DNA of 64,000 nt from Xanthomonas sp. DAR 35659 (GCF_041242975.1 NZ_CP162488.1:3152001-3216000); one strand, 5' to 3'. Shown: positions 8,478 through 17,621, counted from the stretch's first letter. Program-made: numbers and translations. Notes: a model not told the origin generated them from the letters alone.

Positions 8478-9079
8478 TGTCCGCCCCCGCTCCCCGTCGC
8501 CTGCCGCTTGCCGCCATCGTGCTGGGCGCCCTGTTCTTCCTCGGCCTGCTGGCGCTGATGTTCTACGCGGTGCAGCGTTCCGGGGTGGCCGATCGCGATG
8601 CGCTGCCGTCGGCGCTGATCGGCAAGCCGGCGCCGGCGTTCGACCTGCCGGTGCTGCACGACGGCTCGATCCGCGTGCGCAGCGCCGAACTGCGCGGCGC
8701 ACCGTACGTGCTGAACGTGTGGGGCAGCTGGTGCGCCACCTGCCGCGAGGAACATCCGGTGCTGACCCGCTTCGCCCTGACCAAGCGCGTGCGGGTGATC
8801 GGCTACGACTGGAAGGACACCCGCGCCGACGCCTTGCGCTGGCTGGAGCAGTTGGGCAATCCGTTCTTCGTGGTGCTGTTCGACCCGGACGGGCGCACCG
8901 CGATCGACTGGGGCGTGGCCGCCGCGCCGGAAACCTTCCTGGTCGATGCGCACGGCGTGGTGCGCTGGAAGCATTCGGGCGCGCTGACCGACCAGATCAT
9001 CCAGGACGAACTGCTGCCGGCGCTGCTCAAGGCCGAACGCGACGCGCCGTCGTCCAAGCAGGGCCGGGCGGCGCCGTGA
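8477..9079 (+). CDS. ccmG: Membrane-anchored thiol:disulfide reductase CcmG (DsbE)
   Basis: The product has 200 residues: one N-terminal anchor (LPLAAIVLGALFFLGLLALMFYAV, 9-32) and a periplasmic thioredoxin fold. The active site is WCATC (C86, C89) in NVWGSWCATCREEHPVL, and the acidic groove motif GYDWKDT, typical of DsbE/CcmG, is present. It reduces the cysteines of apocytochrome c (via CcmH) before haem attachment. It overlaps ccmF at its start and ccmH at its end (GTGA at 9076). Confidence 0.97.
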   Translation: MSAPAPRRLPLAAIVLGALFFLGLLALMFYAVQRSGVADRDALPSALIGKPAPAFDLPVLHDGSIRVRSAELRGAPYVLNVWGSWCATCREEHPVLTRFALTKRVRVIGYDWKDTRADALRWLEQLGNPFFVVLFDPDGRTAIDWGVAAAPETFLVDAHGVVRWKHSGALTDQIIQDELLPALLKAERDAPSSKQGRAAP

Positions 9080-9516
9080 GCTGGCGCGGGCTGGCGCTGC
9101 TGGTGCTGCTCGCATGCGCCGCGCACGCGGGCGCGCAGCAGGCTTCCGATCCGACGCCGCTGGCGTATCGCTCGGCGGCCGAGGAAGCGCGCTTCCACGC
9201 GTTGACCGCCGAGCTGCGCTGCGTGCAATGCCAGAACCAGTCGCTGGCCGATTCGCATGCGCAGATCGCGCTGGACCTGCGCCGCGAAGTGCTGCACCTG
9301 ATGCAGCAGGGACAGTCGGACGCGCAGATCAAGCGCTTCCTGGTCGATCGCTACGGCGAATTCGTGCTGTACCGCCCGCAGGTGGAATCGCGCACCTGGC
9401 TACTGTGGTTCGGCCCGCTGGCGCTGCTCGGCGCCGGTGCGCTGCTGCTGGCCTGGGTGGTGCGCCGCCGCGCGCCGGCCGCCGATGTGCCGCCGCAGGA
9501 CGAACAGGAATGGTGA
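9076..9516 (+). CDS. ccmH: Cytochrome c maturation thiol protein CcmH
   Basis: The product has 146 residues. A signal peptide (to about residue 20, HAGAQQ) is followed by the conserved LRCVQCQNQSLADS motif, whose C49 and C52 form the thioredox pair. A C-terminal membrane anchor is at about 107-129 (LLWFGPLALLGAGALLLAWVV). This is the short CcmH form; the TPR part is encoded separately as ccmI. GTG at 9076 overlaps the ccmG TGA. CcmH holds reduced apocytochrome for CcmF. Confidence 0.95.
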   Translation: MSWRGLALLVLLACAAHAGAQQASDPTPLAYRSAAEEARFHALTAELRCVQCQNQSLADSHAQIALDLRREVLHLMQQGQSDAQIKRFLVDRYGEFVLYRPQVESRTWLLWFGPLALLGAGALLLAWVVRRRAPAADVPPQDEQEW

Positions 9517-9520
9517 CGCG

Positions 9521-10597
9521 ATGCTGAGCTGGGGCATGCATGCCGCCGCCGCGGTGCTGGCCGCGCTGGTCTTCGCCGCGGTGCTGTGGCCGTTGCGGCG
9601 CGGCCGTGGCGGTACCGCGCTGCTGGCCGTCGCGGTGCTGGCGCTGGGCGTGGCGGCGGCGGCGCTGTACGCGCTGGTCGGCACGCCGCGCGCGCTGCAG
9701 GCGCAGAACCGCGAGGCGCCGCGCAACCTGGAAGACGGCGTGGCGCAACTGCAGGCGGCGTTGGCCAAGGATCCCAACCGCGCCGACGGCTGGGCGCTGC
9801 TGGCGCGCTCGCAGATGTCGTTGGGTCGTCCCACCGAGGCGGCCGCCGCGTTCGCGCGCGCGGTGCAGTTGGCACCGGACGAACCGCAATGGCTGGTGCA
9901 GGCGGCCGAAGCGCGCGCGCTGGCCGATCCGCAGCGCCGCTTCGACGACCAGGCCATCGCCTGGTTGCGGCACGCCTTGCAGGTGGCGCCGGCGAGCGAG
10001 CGCGCGGCCTGGTTCCTGGGCATCGCGCAACGCCAACGCGGCCAGAACGCCGACGCCGCCGCGACCTGGGAAGCCTTGCTGCCGCGCGTGGATGCCGCCA
10101 CCGCGGCCGCACTGCGCCCGCAGATCGACGCCGCCCGCGCCGATGCCGGCTTGCCGGCGCTGCCGCCGGCTGCGCCGGTCGCGGCTGCCGCTGCCGCGCC
10201 CACGGGTGGCACCGGCTCGCCGTCGGCGGCGCAGCCCGCCGATGCCACTGCGGCGACGGTGACCGTCGCGGTGTCGCTGGATCCCGCGTTCGCCGCGCGC
10301 GTGCGCCTGCGCGGCGACGCCAGCGTATTCGTGATCGCGCGCGTGCCGGGTGGGCCGCCGATGCCGGTCGCGGTGCAGAAACACCCGCTGCAATCGCTGC
10401 CGCTGCGGGTGACCCTGAGCGATGCCGACAGCCCGATGCCGACGCAGAAGTTGTCGCAACTCAAGCAGGTGCAACTCCTGGCGCGGCTGTCCAGCAGCGG
10501 CAACGCGATGCGCCAGGAAGGCGACCTGGAATCGGCCCCGGTGACGGTGACACTGCCGGCGACCGCACCAGTGAACCTGGTGATCGGCAAGCCCTAA
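9521..10597 (+). CDS. ccmI: Cytochrome c maturation TPR protein CcmI
   Basis: The product has 358 residues. Two N-terminal membrane segments (about 6-25 and 33-54) are followed by TPR-like helices (e.g. NRADGWALLARSQMSLGRPTEAAAAFARAVQLAPDE, about 87-122). After an Ala/Pro-rich linker near 210-245 comes a C-terminal beta-rich domain (TVAVSLDPAFAARVRLRGDASVFVIARVPGGPPMPVAV). This is the CcmI/CycH arrangement; the TPR part recognises the C-terminus of apocytochromes. It starts 4 nt after ccmH and is the last gene of the operon. Confidence 0.93.
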   Translation: MLSWGMHAAAAVLAALVFAAVLWPLRRGRGGTALLAVAVLALGVAAAALYALVGTPRALQAQNREAPRNLEDGVAQLQAALAKDPNRADGWALLARSQMSLGRPTEAAAAFARAVQLAPDEPQWLVQAAEARALADPQRRFDDQAIAWLRHALQVAPASERAAWFLGIAQRQRGQNADAAATWEALLPRVDAATAAALRPQIDAARADAGLPALPPAAPVAAAAAAPTGGTGSPSAAQPADATAATVTVAVSLDPAFAARVRLRGDASVFVIARVPGGPPMPVAVQKHPLQSLPLRVTLSDADSPMPTQKLSQLKQVQLLARLSSSGNAMRQEGDLESAPVTVTLPATAPVNLVIGKP

Positions 10598-10610
10598 CGC
10601 CGCACGCCCG

Positions 10611-10695
10611 TGTAGGAGCGGCTTCAGCCGCGACAGATGACTTCCGCAATCACGGTGCTCCCGACGCCGATGTCGCGGCTGAAGCCGCTCCTACA
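10611..10695. repeat. 85-bp REP-like inverted repeat, copy 1
   Basis: Two perfect complementary 25-nt arms (10611-10635, starting TGTAGGAGCGGCTTCAGCCG, and 10671-10695) surround a 35-nt centre. Each arm also holds the shorter palindrome CGGCTTCAGCCG. It lies 13 nt after ccmI and may act as the operon's transcript end. A second copy of identical length is at 11965-12049. Confidence 0.92.
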
Positions 10696-10741
10696 AAAGC
10701 AGGACCACGGCGTGCGCACGCCGCGTGCGCCGCCGCGCGGC

Positions 10742-10747
10742 TAGAAT
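10742..10747 (+). promoter_or_regulatory. Candidate -10 box (TAGAAT) for a leaderless metX transcript
   Basis: TAGAAT in the context CTAGAATCG ends 6 nt before the metX ATG and no Shine-Dalgarno sequence is present. As for ccmC, normal promoter spacing would place the transcript start at the start codon. Confidence 0.45.
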
Positions 10748-10753
10748 CGGCGG

Positions 10754-11866
10754 ATGACCGAATTCATTCCTCCCGGCAGCCGCTTCCTCGCCCTGCCCTC
10801 GCCGTTCCCGATGAAACGCGGCGGCCACCTGCATGGCGCACGGGTCGCCTACGAGACCTGGGGCACGCTGGCGGCCGAACGCGACAACGCGATCCTGATC
10901 GTCACCGGGCTGTCGCCCGACGCGCATGCCGCGGCCAACGCCGACGACCCCACGCCTGGTTGGTGGAACGCCATGCTCGGCCCCGGCAAGCCGATCGACA
11001 CGCAGCGCTGGTTCGTGGTCTGCGTGAACTCGCTGGGCAGTTGCAAGGGTTCCACCGGCCCCGCCTCGCCGCATCCGGACGACGGCCAGCCGTATCGCCT
11101 GCGCTTCCCGGAACTCTCGGTCGAGGACGGCGCCGACGCCGCCGCGCAGGTGGTGCGGGCGCTGGGCATCGCGCAACTGGCCTGCGTGATCGGCAACTCG
11201 ATGGGCGGCATGACCGCGCTGGCGTTGCTGCACCGGCATCCTGGCCTGGCGCGCAGCCACATCAACATTTCCGGCAGCGCGCAGGCCCTGCCGTTCTCGA
11301 TCGCGATCCGTTCGCTGCAGCGCGAAGCGATCCGCCTGGACCCGAACTGGAACGGCGGCGACTACGACGAGGCGACCTACCCCGAGTCCGGCATGCGCAT
11401 GGCGCGCAAGCTGGGCGTCATCACCTACCGCTCGGCGCTGGAATGGGATGGCCGCTTCGGCCGCGTGCGGCTGGATTCGGACCAGGCCGACGACGATCCG
11501 TTCGGCCTGGAATTCCAGGTCGAAAGCTACCTCGAAGGCCACGCGCGGCGCTTCGTGCGCCGCTTCGATCCGAACTGCTACCTGTACCTGAGCCGCTCGA
11601 TGGACTGGTTCGACCTGGCCGAATACGCCGGCGGCGACGTGCTCGCCGGCATCGCCACGATCCGCGTCGACCGCGCGCTGGCGATCGGCGCCAATACCGA
11701 CATCCTGTTCCCGGTGCAGCAGCAGGAACAGATCGCCGACGGCCTGCGCGCCGGCGGCGCGCAGGCGCACTTCATCGGCCTGGACTCGCCGCAGGGGCAC
11801 GACGCGTTCCTGGTGGATTTCCCGCGGTTCGGACCGGCGGTGCGGGAGTTTCTGGACGCGTTGTAG
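10754..11866 (+). CDS. metX: MetX-family O-acyltransferase (homoserine or serine O-acyltransferase)
   Basis: The product has 370 residues with the alpha/beta-hydrolase fold. The nucleophile elbow is VIGNSMGGM (S149), completed by D316 (GANTDILFP) and H349 (PQGHDAFLVD). MetX proteins acylate the hydroxyl of homoserine for methionine synthesis. From memory, several Xanthomonadaceae members have been reassigned as serine O-succinyltransferases of cysteine synthesis, so the substrate cannot be fixed from this sequence alone. The protein is cytoplasmic. The start is set by the ATG at 10754 and the TAGAAT box just upstream. The gene stands alone, bracketed by two copies of the same 85-bp inverted repeat. 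Confidence 0.9.
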   Translation: MTEFIPPGSRFLALPSPFPMKRGGHLHGARVAYETWGTLAAERDNAILIVTGLSPDAHAAANADDPTPGWWNAMLGPGKPIDTQRWFVVCVNSLGSCKGSTGPASPHPDDGQPYRLRFPELSVEDGADAAAQVVRALGIAQLACVIGNSMGGMTALALLHRHPGLARSHINISGSAQALPFSIAIRSLQREAIRLDPNWNGGDYDEATYPESGMRMARKLGVITYRSALEWDGRFGRVRLDSDQADDDPFGLEFQVESYLEGHARRFVRRFDPNCYLYLSRSMDWFDLAEYAGGDVLAGIATIRVDRALAIGANTDILFPVQQQEQIADGLRAGGAQAHFIGLDSPQGHDAFLVDFPRFGPAVREFLDAL

Positions 11867-11887
11867 TGGCCAGAGCGCCTTGCCGAC

Positions 11888-11955
11888 CATCGTTGGAAGT
11901 GGAGGATTCCACCCTCCACTGGCCGCGACGGAAGGGAGCCTCCAGCGAACGATGG
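11888..11955 (+). terminator. Nested hairpins after metX, possible terminator
   Basis: The inner arms AGTGGAGG (11898-11905) and CCTCCACT (11913-11920) form a perfect 8-bp stem. Outer arms CCATCGTT (11888-11895) and AACGATGG (11948-11955) form a second stem around it. No T run follows, so intrinsic termination is uncertain. Confidence 0.35.
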
Positions 11956-11964
11956 AAGGCCCCC

Positions 11965-12049
11965 TGTAGGAGCGGCTTCAGCCGCGACAGATAGCATCCG
12001 CGATCATGGTGCCGCTGGCACCGATGTCGCGGCTGAAGCCGCTCCTACA
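11965..12049. repeat. 85-bp REP-like inverted repeat, copy 2
   Basis: It has the same 25-nt arms as copy 1 (11965-11989 and 12025-12049) and the same 35-nt centre length; the centre differs at roughly a dozen positions. Copies 1 and 2 lie in the same orientation on either side of metX. Confidence 0.92.
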
Positions 12050-12299
12050 AAGACGACGACGAGCCTCTCTCGCAGTAGCGGAGCGGGTACTTCGCGACGC
12101 CCTGAAGCCGCTGCCATCACAAGGGCTTTCGGGCGCTGCTGATCGCGCACGACTTCGCCTCCTAACGCGGCACGAATGGCCAGCGGACATCGCCAGCCAT
12201 CGCGCGGTCGCAGCCTGCCGCCAGCCTGTTGTGGGAGGGACCTAGGTCACGACCGCAGGCCACCTCGGACAGCCGCCGCGGCCCTCGGTCGTGGCGACA
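12050..12299. other. Intergenic stretch between repeat copy 2 and cydC
   Basis: These 250 nt hold no credible gene. The only structure I see is an imperfect inverted repeat, CACGACC (12248-12254) and GGTCGTG (12287-12293), within a TGTGGGAGGGACC-type context that resembles another Xanthomonas intergenic repeat family. It lies just downstream of the cydC stop and may form the end of the cydDC transcript. Confidence 0.5.
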
Positions 12300-13976
12300 C
12301 TACGGCTCGACCCGAAGCCGCCCCTCCTGCAACCGATAGCGCACATGCACCACGCCGTCGGGCAGCGTGTCGTGGCTGATCAGCAACAGGCTGCGCTGGC
12401 CCATTGCCTGCGCCAGATCGCGCAGCAGGGCCTGCGCGGTATCCACGTCCAGGCCTTCGGTGGGTTCGTCCAGCACCAGCAGCGGGGCCTGGCGCAGCAG
12501 CGCGCGGGCCAGCGCCAGGCGCCGCGCCTGGCCGGCGGACATGGTCGCGCCGTTCTCGCCCAACCACGCGTCCAGCCCGCCGACTTCGTGCAGCCAGCCA
12601 TCCAAGCGCACGTCGGCGAGCGCGCGCTGCAGCGTGGCGTCGTCGGCCTCGGGCGCACCCAGGCGCAGGTTGTCGCGCACGCTGCCGGCGAACACCGGCG
12701 CGCCCTGCGGCAGCCAGGCGATACGCCGGTGCCACTGCGCCTGGGCCAGTTCGCGCAGGTCCACGCCGGCGAAACGGATGCTGCCCTGCTGCGGATCCCA
12801 CAGCCGCAGCAGCAACGCCGACAGGGTGGTCTTGCCGCTACCGCTGTCGCCGCCGATGGCCACCCGCTCGCCCGGCGCGATACGCAGGTCGACGCCGTCG
12901 AGCACGCGCCGCGCTTCGCCCGGCCAGGCGAAGACCACGCCGTCGAAACGCACTTCGCCGGCGTCAGGCACCGGCTGCGGCCGGGCAACGTCGGCCACGG
13001 GCGCGTCCTGCCCGGCGATCGCCTGCAAGCGCTGCGCGGCGACTCGGCCGGACTGCAGCGCCTGCCAAGCCAGTCCGGCGCCGGCCCACACTTCGAGCAG
13101 GGCCACGGTCAGGAAGATCAGCCCGGCCGCCTGCGCGGCGCCGATCAGGTCGGCGCGCGCCGCGCCCAGCGCCAGCCACAGCATCGCCAGCAGGCCGAGC
13201 GCGGCGCACAGTGCGTGCAGCGCGTTGCCGCCGATCAGGCGTTGCCGCTGCTGCCGATCCTGCGCGCGCAGGTCCTGCGCGCTGGCGTCCACGCGTGCGA
13301 TCCAGGCGGCCTGCGCGTCGAGCGCGGCCAGATCGGCGGCGCCTTCCAGGCCTTCATACGCCAGCGTACGCAGCGTCTCGCGCTGCTGCGCGCGGCGCTG
13401 CTCGCGACGCCGGCCGTCGCGCGCGACCACCCAGGGCACGCCGGCGCCGACAGCCAACGCCAACCCGGCCAGCACGAGTGCCGCCGGCCAATAGATCGCC
13501 GCCGCCGAAGCGACGCCGGCGACGCCGATGCCGAGCAGCGCTGCCAGCGGTCCCAGCGCGCGCACCACCAGTCCGTCGACCTCGCCGATGTCGGACATCA
13601 GCCGCGCCAGCAATTCGCCGGTGCGGCTGGCGCCGAGCCTGGCCGGCGCCAGCGGCAGCGCGCGGCGGAAGAACCACACGCGCAGGTCGCGGGCGATGCG
13701 CAAGGTGGCGTCGTGGCCGACCAGCTTCTCGCCGTAGCGCGAGGCAATGCGCGCGAAGGTCAGCGCGCGGATGCCGGCCGACGGCGAGAAGAAGTTGAAG
13801 CCGCTGCCCATGCCGACCGCGCCGGCCAGCGCCGCGGCGGTCAGGAAGCCGCCGGACAGGCCGAGCAGGCCGACGCCGGCCAGCATCGTGCACAGCAGCA
13901 GCAACGCGGTCAGCAGCAGGCGGCCATGATGGCGACGGAACACCCCGCGCAGGTCGTCGCGCACCGGCCCGCTCAT
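12300..13976 (-). CDS. cydC: Thiol reductant ABC exporter subunit CydC
   Basis: The product has 558 residues: an N-terminal six-helix ABC membrane domain (to about 310) and a C-terminal ATPase. Walker A is GGDSGSGKTT (around 375), the signature is MSAGQARRLALARALL (around 480), and Walker B is PLLVLDEPTEGLDVD (around 503). CydDC exports glutathione and cysteine to the periplasm and is needed for assembly of cytochrome bd. The gene order cydD-cydC, with the cydC ATG overlapping the cydD stop by 4 nt, matches Escherichia coli. The bd oxidase genes are divergent next door. Confidence 0.95.
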   Translation of the reverse strand: MSGPVRDDLRGVFRRHHGRLLLTALLLLCTMLAGVGLLGLSGGFLTAAALAGAVGMGSGFNFFSPSAGIRALTFARIASRYGEKLVGHDATLRIARDLRVWFFRRALPLAPARLGASRTGELLARLMSDIGEVDGLVVRALGPLAALLGIGVAGVASAAAIYWPAALVLAGLALAVGAGVPWVVARDGRRREQRRAQQRETLRTLAYEGLEGAADLAALDAQAAWIARVDASAQDLRAQDRQQRQRLIGGNALHALCAALGLLAMLWLALGAARADLIGAAQAAGLIFLTVALLEVWAGAGLAWQALQSGRVAAQRLQAIAGQDAPVADVARPQPVPDAGEVRFDGVVFAWPGEARRVLDGVDLRIAPGERVAIGGDSGSGKTTLSALLLRLWDPQQGSIRFAGVDLRELAQAQWHRRIAWLPQGAPVFAGSVRDNLRLGAPEADDATLQRALADVRLDGWLHEVGGLDAWLGENGATMSAGQARRLALARALLRQAPLLVLDEPTEGLDVDTAQALLRDLAQAMGQRSLLLISHDTLPDGVVHVRYRLQEGRLRVEP

Positions 13977-15811
13977 GGCGCCACTCCCGCCGCGTCGCCG
14001 GCCAGCGCGCGCGCCGGCAGGCGCAGCACGCTGTCGGCCCAGCGCATCGCCGCCTCGCTATGGGTGGCGACGATCACGCTGCGGCCCTGACTGAAGGCGG
14101 CCAGCGTGCGCAGCAGTTCGGCTTCCGTGTCCGGATCGAGGAAGGCGGTCGGTTCGTCGAGCAGCAACAGTTCCGGCTCGCGCAGCAGCAACCGCGCCAG
14201 GCCGATGCGCCGCGCTTCGCCGCCGGACAGACCGAAACCGCGTTCGCCGACCACGGTCTCCAGGCCCAACGGCAGGCGCGCGGCGAAGCGCATCACCTGC
14301 GCGGCCTCGGCCGCGGCCTGCAGCCGCGCGGCGCTGGCCTGCGGATCGGCCAGGCGCAGGTTGTCGGCGATGCTGCCGTGGAACAGGTAGGGCCGCTGCC
14401 CGGCATAGCCCACGCGCAGCCCGGGGCGGAGCTGCAGGCTGCCGGCACGTGGCGCCAGCCAGCCGGTCAGCGCTTCCAGCAAGGTGCTCTTGCCGCTGCC
14501 GCTGGGACCGACCAGGGCCAGGCGCTGGCCGGGCCGCAATTCGAATGACAGATCGCGCACTGCATCGCATCGCGCGCCTTGCGGCCGCAACACCAGGCCG
14601 GTGGCACGCACCAGCGCTTGTGCTGGCGCTGGCTCGACCGCGGGCGCGAAAGCCGACGCCGCGGCGGGCATCGCCGCGTCCGTAGGCTCCGTCGCTGGCG
14701 CGTCCGCCTGCGGCGAAGGCGAAACCTCGCCGGCATGGGGCAACGGCGCAGGCAATGCCGCTCCCGTCGCCTCGGGCAGCGCGTCGAGCAGGCGCTCGAC
14801 CTCGGCCGCCGCCGCCAGCGCATTGGCGCGGTCGTGGTAATGCGCGGCCAGGCGCCGCAGCGGCGCATAGAACTCCGGCGCCAGCAGCAGGCAGAACACC
14901 CCCACGCCCAGCGTCGGCACCGCCGCGTGCAGCGAAATCATGCCCAGGTAGCTCAGGCCCAGGTACATCGCCACGATGGCGACGCTGACCGAGGCGAAGA
15001 ACTCGAGCACGGTCGAGGACAGGAAGGCGATCCGCAACACCTTCAAGGTGCGTTCGCGCACGCCCTCGGCGGCATCGGCGATGCCCTGCAGTTCGTCCTC
15101 GCCGCGGCCGTACAGGCGCAGCAGGCCCAGTCCCTTGAGCCGGTCGGCGAAATGCCCGCCCATCCGCGCCAGCGCGCGCAGCTGGCGGCGTCCGGCGGCC
15201 TCGGCGCCCCACCCCACCAGCATCATGAAGATCGGCACCAGCGGCGCGGTGCACAGCAGCAGCAGGCCCACCACCCAGTCGCTCCACCCCACCGCGAGCA
15301 GGATCAGCAGCGGCACCACGCTCACTTCCAGCCGCGCCGGCTGGTAGCCGGCGTAGTAGCCGTCCAGCGCGTCGCCGTGCGCCAGCAGCAGTTCGCCCAG
15401 CTCGCCGTTGCGCTGCCCGCGCAGCCACAGCGGACCGCGTTGCAGCAGGTGCCGGTACACACGGCGGCGCAGTTCGAACTTGGCGGCATCGGCGACGTCG
15501 CCGGCGGCGCGCTGCACGCAGGCGCCGAGCAGCGCGCGCAGCGCCAGCATCAGCGCCAGCAGGCCAACGGCGGGCAGCGTCTGCGCCAACGCGCGGCGCT
15601 CCACCAGCAGCGCCTGCAGCAACCAGGCGATAGCCCCGGCCTGCACGATCAGCAGCGCGCCGGACAGGCTGATCGCCAGCGCCGCCAGCCGCTGTCGCCC
15701 GCGCGCCGCGGCGGCCAGCGCGGCCAGCCAGCGCAGGCGCGAGCGTCGCGGGTGCGGCGATTCGGCGGGCGACTCAGGCGATGCGGTGGACGGCGCGGCG
15801 GGATCGGTCAA
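13973..15811 (-). CDS. cydD: Thiol reductant ABC exporter subunit CydD
   Basis: The product has about 612 residues with the start proposed here (TTG at 15811, MTDPAAPSTASPESP). The frame is open to an ATG at 15910, but that ATG overlaps the FNR-type box, so a start further in is more likely; the exact start is uncertain. The membrane domain is followed by a Pro/Ala-rich linker of about 70 residues (LPEATGAALPAPLPHAGEV onward), longer than usual. The ATPase follows: Walker A GPSGSGKST, signature LSGGEARRIGLARLLL, Walker B LLLLDEPTAFLDPD. It is the partner of CydC in periplasmic thiol export for cytochrome bd assembly. Confidence 0.92.
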   Translation of the reverse strand: MTDPAAPSTASPESPAESPHPRRSRLRWLAALAAAARGRQRLAALAISLSGALLIVQAGAIAWLLQALLVERRALAQTLPAVGLLALMLALRALLGACVQRAAGDVADAAKFELRRRVYRHLLQRGPLWLRGQRNGELGELLLAHGDALDGYYAGYQPARLEVSVVPLLILLAVGWSDWVVGLLLLCTAPLVPIFMMLVGWGAEAAGRRQLRALARMGGHFADRLKGLGLLRLYGRGEDELQGIADAAEGVRERTLKVLRIAFLSSTVLEFFASVSVAIVAMYLGLSYLGMISLHAAVPTLGVGVFCLLLAPEFYAPLRRLAAHYHDRANALAAAAEVERLLDALPEATGAALPAPLPHAGEVSPSPQADAPATEPTDAAMPAAASAFAPAVEPAPAQALVRATGLVLRPQGARCDAVRDLSFELRPGQRLALVGPSGSGKSTLLEALTGWLAPRAGSLQLRPGLRVGYAGQRPYLFHGSIADNLRLADPQASAARLQAAAEAAQVMRFAARLPLGLETVVGERGFGLSGGEARRIGLARLLLREPELLLLDEPTAFLDPDTEAELLRTLAAFSQGRSVIVATHSEAAMRWADSVLRLPARALAGDAAGVAP

Positions 15812-15909
15812 AACGGGCTCGGCACGGCGAACGGGCCGCCATTGTAAGTCGGCATCCCGGTCGGAACCGCCGCGTGCCGCCACGATGCCGGCGCGGGCCG
15901 CGGCGAACA

Positions 15910-15923
15910 TTGATTTGGATCAA
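15910..15923. promoter_or_regulatory. FNR/ANR-type box between cydDC and cydABX
   Basis: TTGAT-TTGG-ATCAA matches the FNR consensus TTGAT-N4-ATCAA at every defined position and is palindromic. Its centre is about 96 nt before the cydA start, and about 105 nt before the proposed cydD start on the other strand. In class II geometry (centre near -41) transcription would begin near 15958 for cydA, leaving a leader of about 55 nt with a good ribosome site (CGAGGT at 15998-16003). It suggests oxygen-dependent control of the oxidase and possibly of its assembly exporter. Confidence 0.8.
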
Positions 15924-16012
15924 GGCCGGCGCGGCGGGGAAAGCGGAACATCGCCCTCAACCTACCGCCACCCGGCCCCACAGATGCGCATTTTCCACGA
16001 GGTAGCACAGCC

Positions 16013-17602
16013 ATGATCGACACCACTGTCGTAGAGCTGTCGCGGCTGCAGTTCGCCATGACCGCGATGTACCACTTCCTGTTCGTTCCCCTCACGCTCG
16101 GCCTGTCCTTCATGATCGCGATCATGGAGAGCGTGTACGTCATGACCCGCAAGGAGGTCTGGCGGCGCATGGCGTTGTTCTGGGGCGTGCTGTTCGGCAT
16201 CAACTTCGCCATGGGCGTCGCCACCGGCATCGTGATGGAATTCCAGTTCGGCATGAACTGGTCCTACTACAGCCATTACGTCGGCGACATCTTCGGCGCG
16301 CCGCTGGCGATCGAAGGGCTGATGGCGTTCTTCCTGGAAGCGACCTTCATCGGCCTGTTCTTCTTCGGCTGGAACAAGCTCTCCCCGGTCAAGCACCTGA
16401 TGGTGACCTGGCTGATGGCGCTGGGCACCAACCTGTCGGCGGTGTGGATCCTGATCGCCAACGGCTGGATGCAGAACCCCACCGGCGCGGTGTTCAACCC
16501 GGACACCATGCGCATGGAAGTCGTGGACTTCATGGCGGTGGTGTTCAACCCGGTGGCGCAGGCCAAGTTCGTGCACACGGTCAGCGCCGGCTACGTGACC
16601 GGCGCGGTGTTCGTGATGTCGATCAGCGCGCTGTTCCTGCTACGCGGCAAGCACCGCGACCTGGCCCGCCGCTCGTTCGCGGTGGCCGCCGCGTTCGGCC
16701 TGGCCTCCTCGCTGTCGGTGGTGGTGCTGGGCGACGAGAGCGGTTACGCCGCCAACGAACACCAGAAGATGAAGCTGGCCGCGATCGAGGCGATGTGGGA
16801 GACCGAGCAGGCCCCGGCCGACTTCACCGCCTTCGGCATCCCCAACCAGACCACCGGCAAGAACGACTACGCGATCAAGGTGCCGTACCTGATGGGCCTG
16901 ATCGCCACGCGCTCGCTGAACACGCCGATCCCCGGCATCCTGGAACTGGTCAAGCGCGCCGAACACCGCATCCGCGGCGGCCAGATCGCCTACGGCGCGC
17001 TGGAGCGGCTCAAGGCCAACCGCAACGACGTGGAGGCGCGCGAGGTCTTCGACCGCCACTGGCAGGATCTGGGCCACGGCCTGCTGCTCAAGCGTTATCG
17101 CGACGACATCCTCAACGCCACCCCGGAAGAGATCTCCAAGGCTGCGCTGGACACCGTGCCGCGCGTGCTGCCGCTGTTCTGGACGTTCCGGGTCATGGCT
17201 GGGCTGGGCTTCTACCTGATCGCCTTCTTCGCCGCCGCGATGTGGTTCTCGTGCAAGCACAACTTCGAGCACAAGCGCTGGTTCCTGAAGCTGGCGGTGT
17301 GGACCCTGCCGGCGCCGTGGATCGCGATCGAATGCGGTTGGTTCGTCGCCGAGTACGGCCGCCAGCCGTGGGCGGTGGAAGGCGTGCTGCCGACGTTCTA
17401 CGCCGCCTCCGGCCTGGCCCTGCACGACATCCTGATCACCCTGGCCGGCTTCGTGGCGATCTACACCGTGCTGCTGGTCATCGAGATCAAGCTGATGCTC
17501 AAGGCGATCCGCAAGGGTCCCGACGACCTGCCGGCGCTGCTGCAGCCGACCCCGCGCCCCGCCGCGCCCCTTGCCGCCAACGCGGCCGCCGGCCAACTCT
17601 GA
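16013..17602 (+). CDS. cydA: Cytochrome bd ubiquinol oxidase subunit I
   Basis: The product has 529 residues. Haem ligands are in place: H21 (haem b595, [10 protein letters not shown]), H188 ([12 protein letters not shown]) and M395 (TFRVMAGLG) for haem b558. The quinol-binding Q-loop [26 protein letters not shown] is at 240-265, and GRQPW, conserved in CydA, is present. It oxidises ubiquinol and reduces oxygen to water with high affinity. The ribosome site CGAGGT ends 9 nt before the ATG. It is the first gene of cydA-cydB-cydX. Confidence 0.98.
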   Translation: MIDTTVVELSRLQFAMTAMYHFLFVPLTLGLSFMIAIMESVYVMTRKEVWRRMALFWGVLFGINFAMGVATGIVMEFQFGMNWSYYSHYVGDIFGAPLAIEGLMAFFLEATFIGLFFFGWNKLSPVKHLMVTWLMALGTNLSAVWILIANGWMQNPTGAVFNPDTMRMEVVDFMAVVFNPVAQAKFVHTVSAGYVTGAVFVMSISALFLLRGKHRDLARRSFAVAAAFGLASSLSVVVLGDESGYAANEHQKMKLAAIEAMWETEQAPADFTAFGIPNQTTGKNDYAIKVPYLMGLIATRSLNTPIPGILELVKRAEHRIRGGQIAYGALERLKANRNDVEAREVFDRHWQDLGHGLLLKRYRDDILNATPEEISKAALDTVPRVLPLFWTFRVMAGLGFYLIAFFAAAMWFSCKHNFEHKRWFLKLAVWTLPAPWIAIECGWFVAEYGRQPWAVEGVLPTFYAASGLALHDILITLAGFVAIYTVLLVIEIKLMLKAIRKGPDDLPALLQPTPRPAAPLAANAAAGQL

Positions 17603-17621
17603 TCCCGGCAGGAGAATGACG

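Noticed and set aside
15812..15910. ATG at 15910 as the cydD start
   Set aside because: It overlaps the FNR-type box and the extra N-terminus is Arg-rich and unlike CydD; a start near 15811 is preferred, with some uncertainty.
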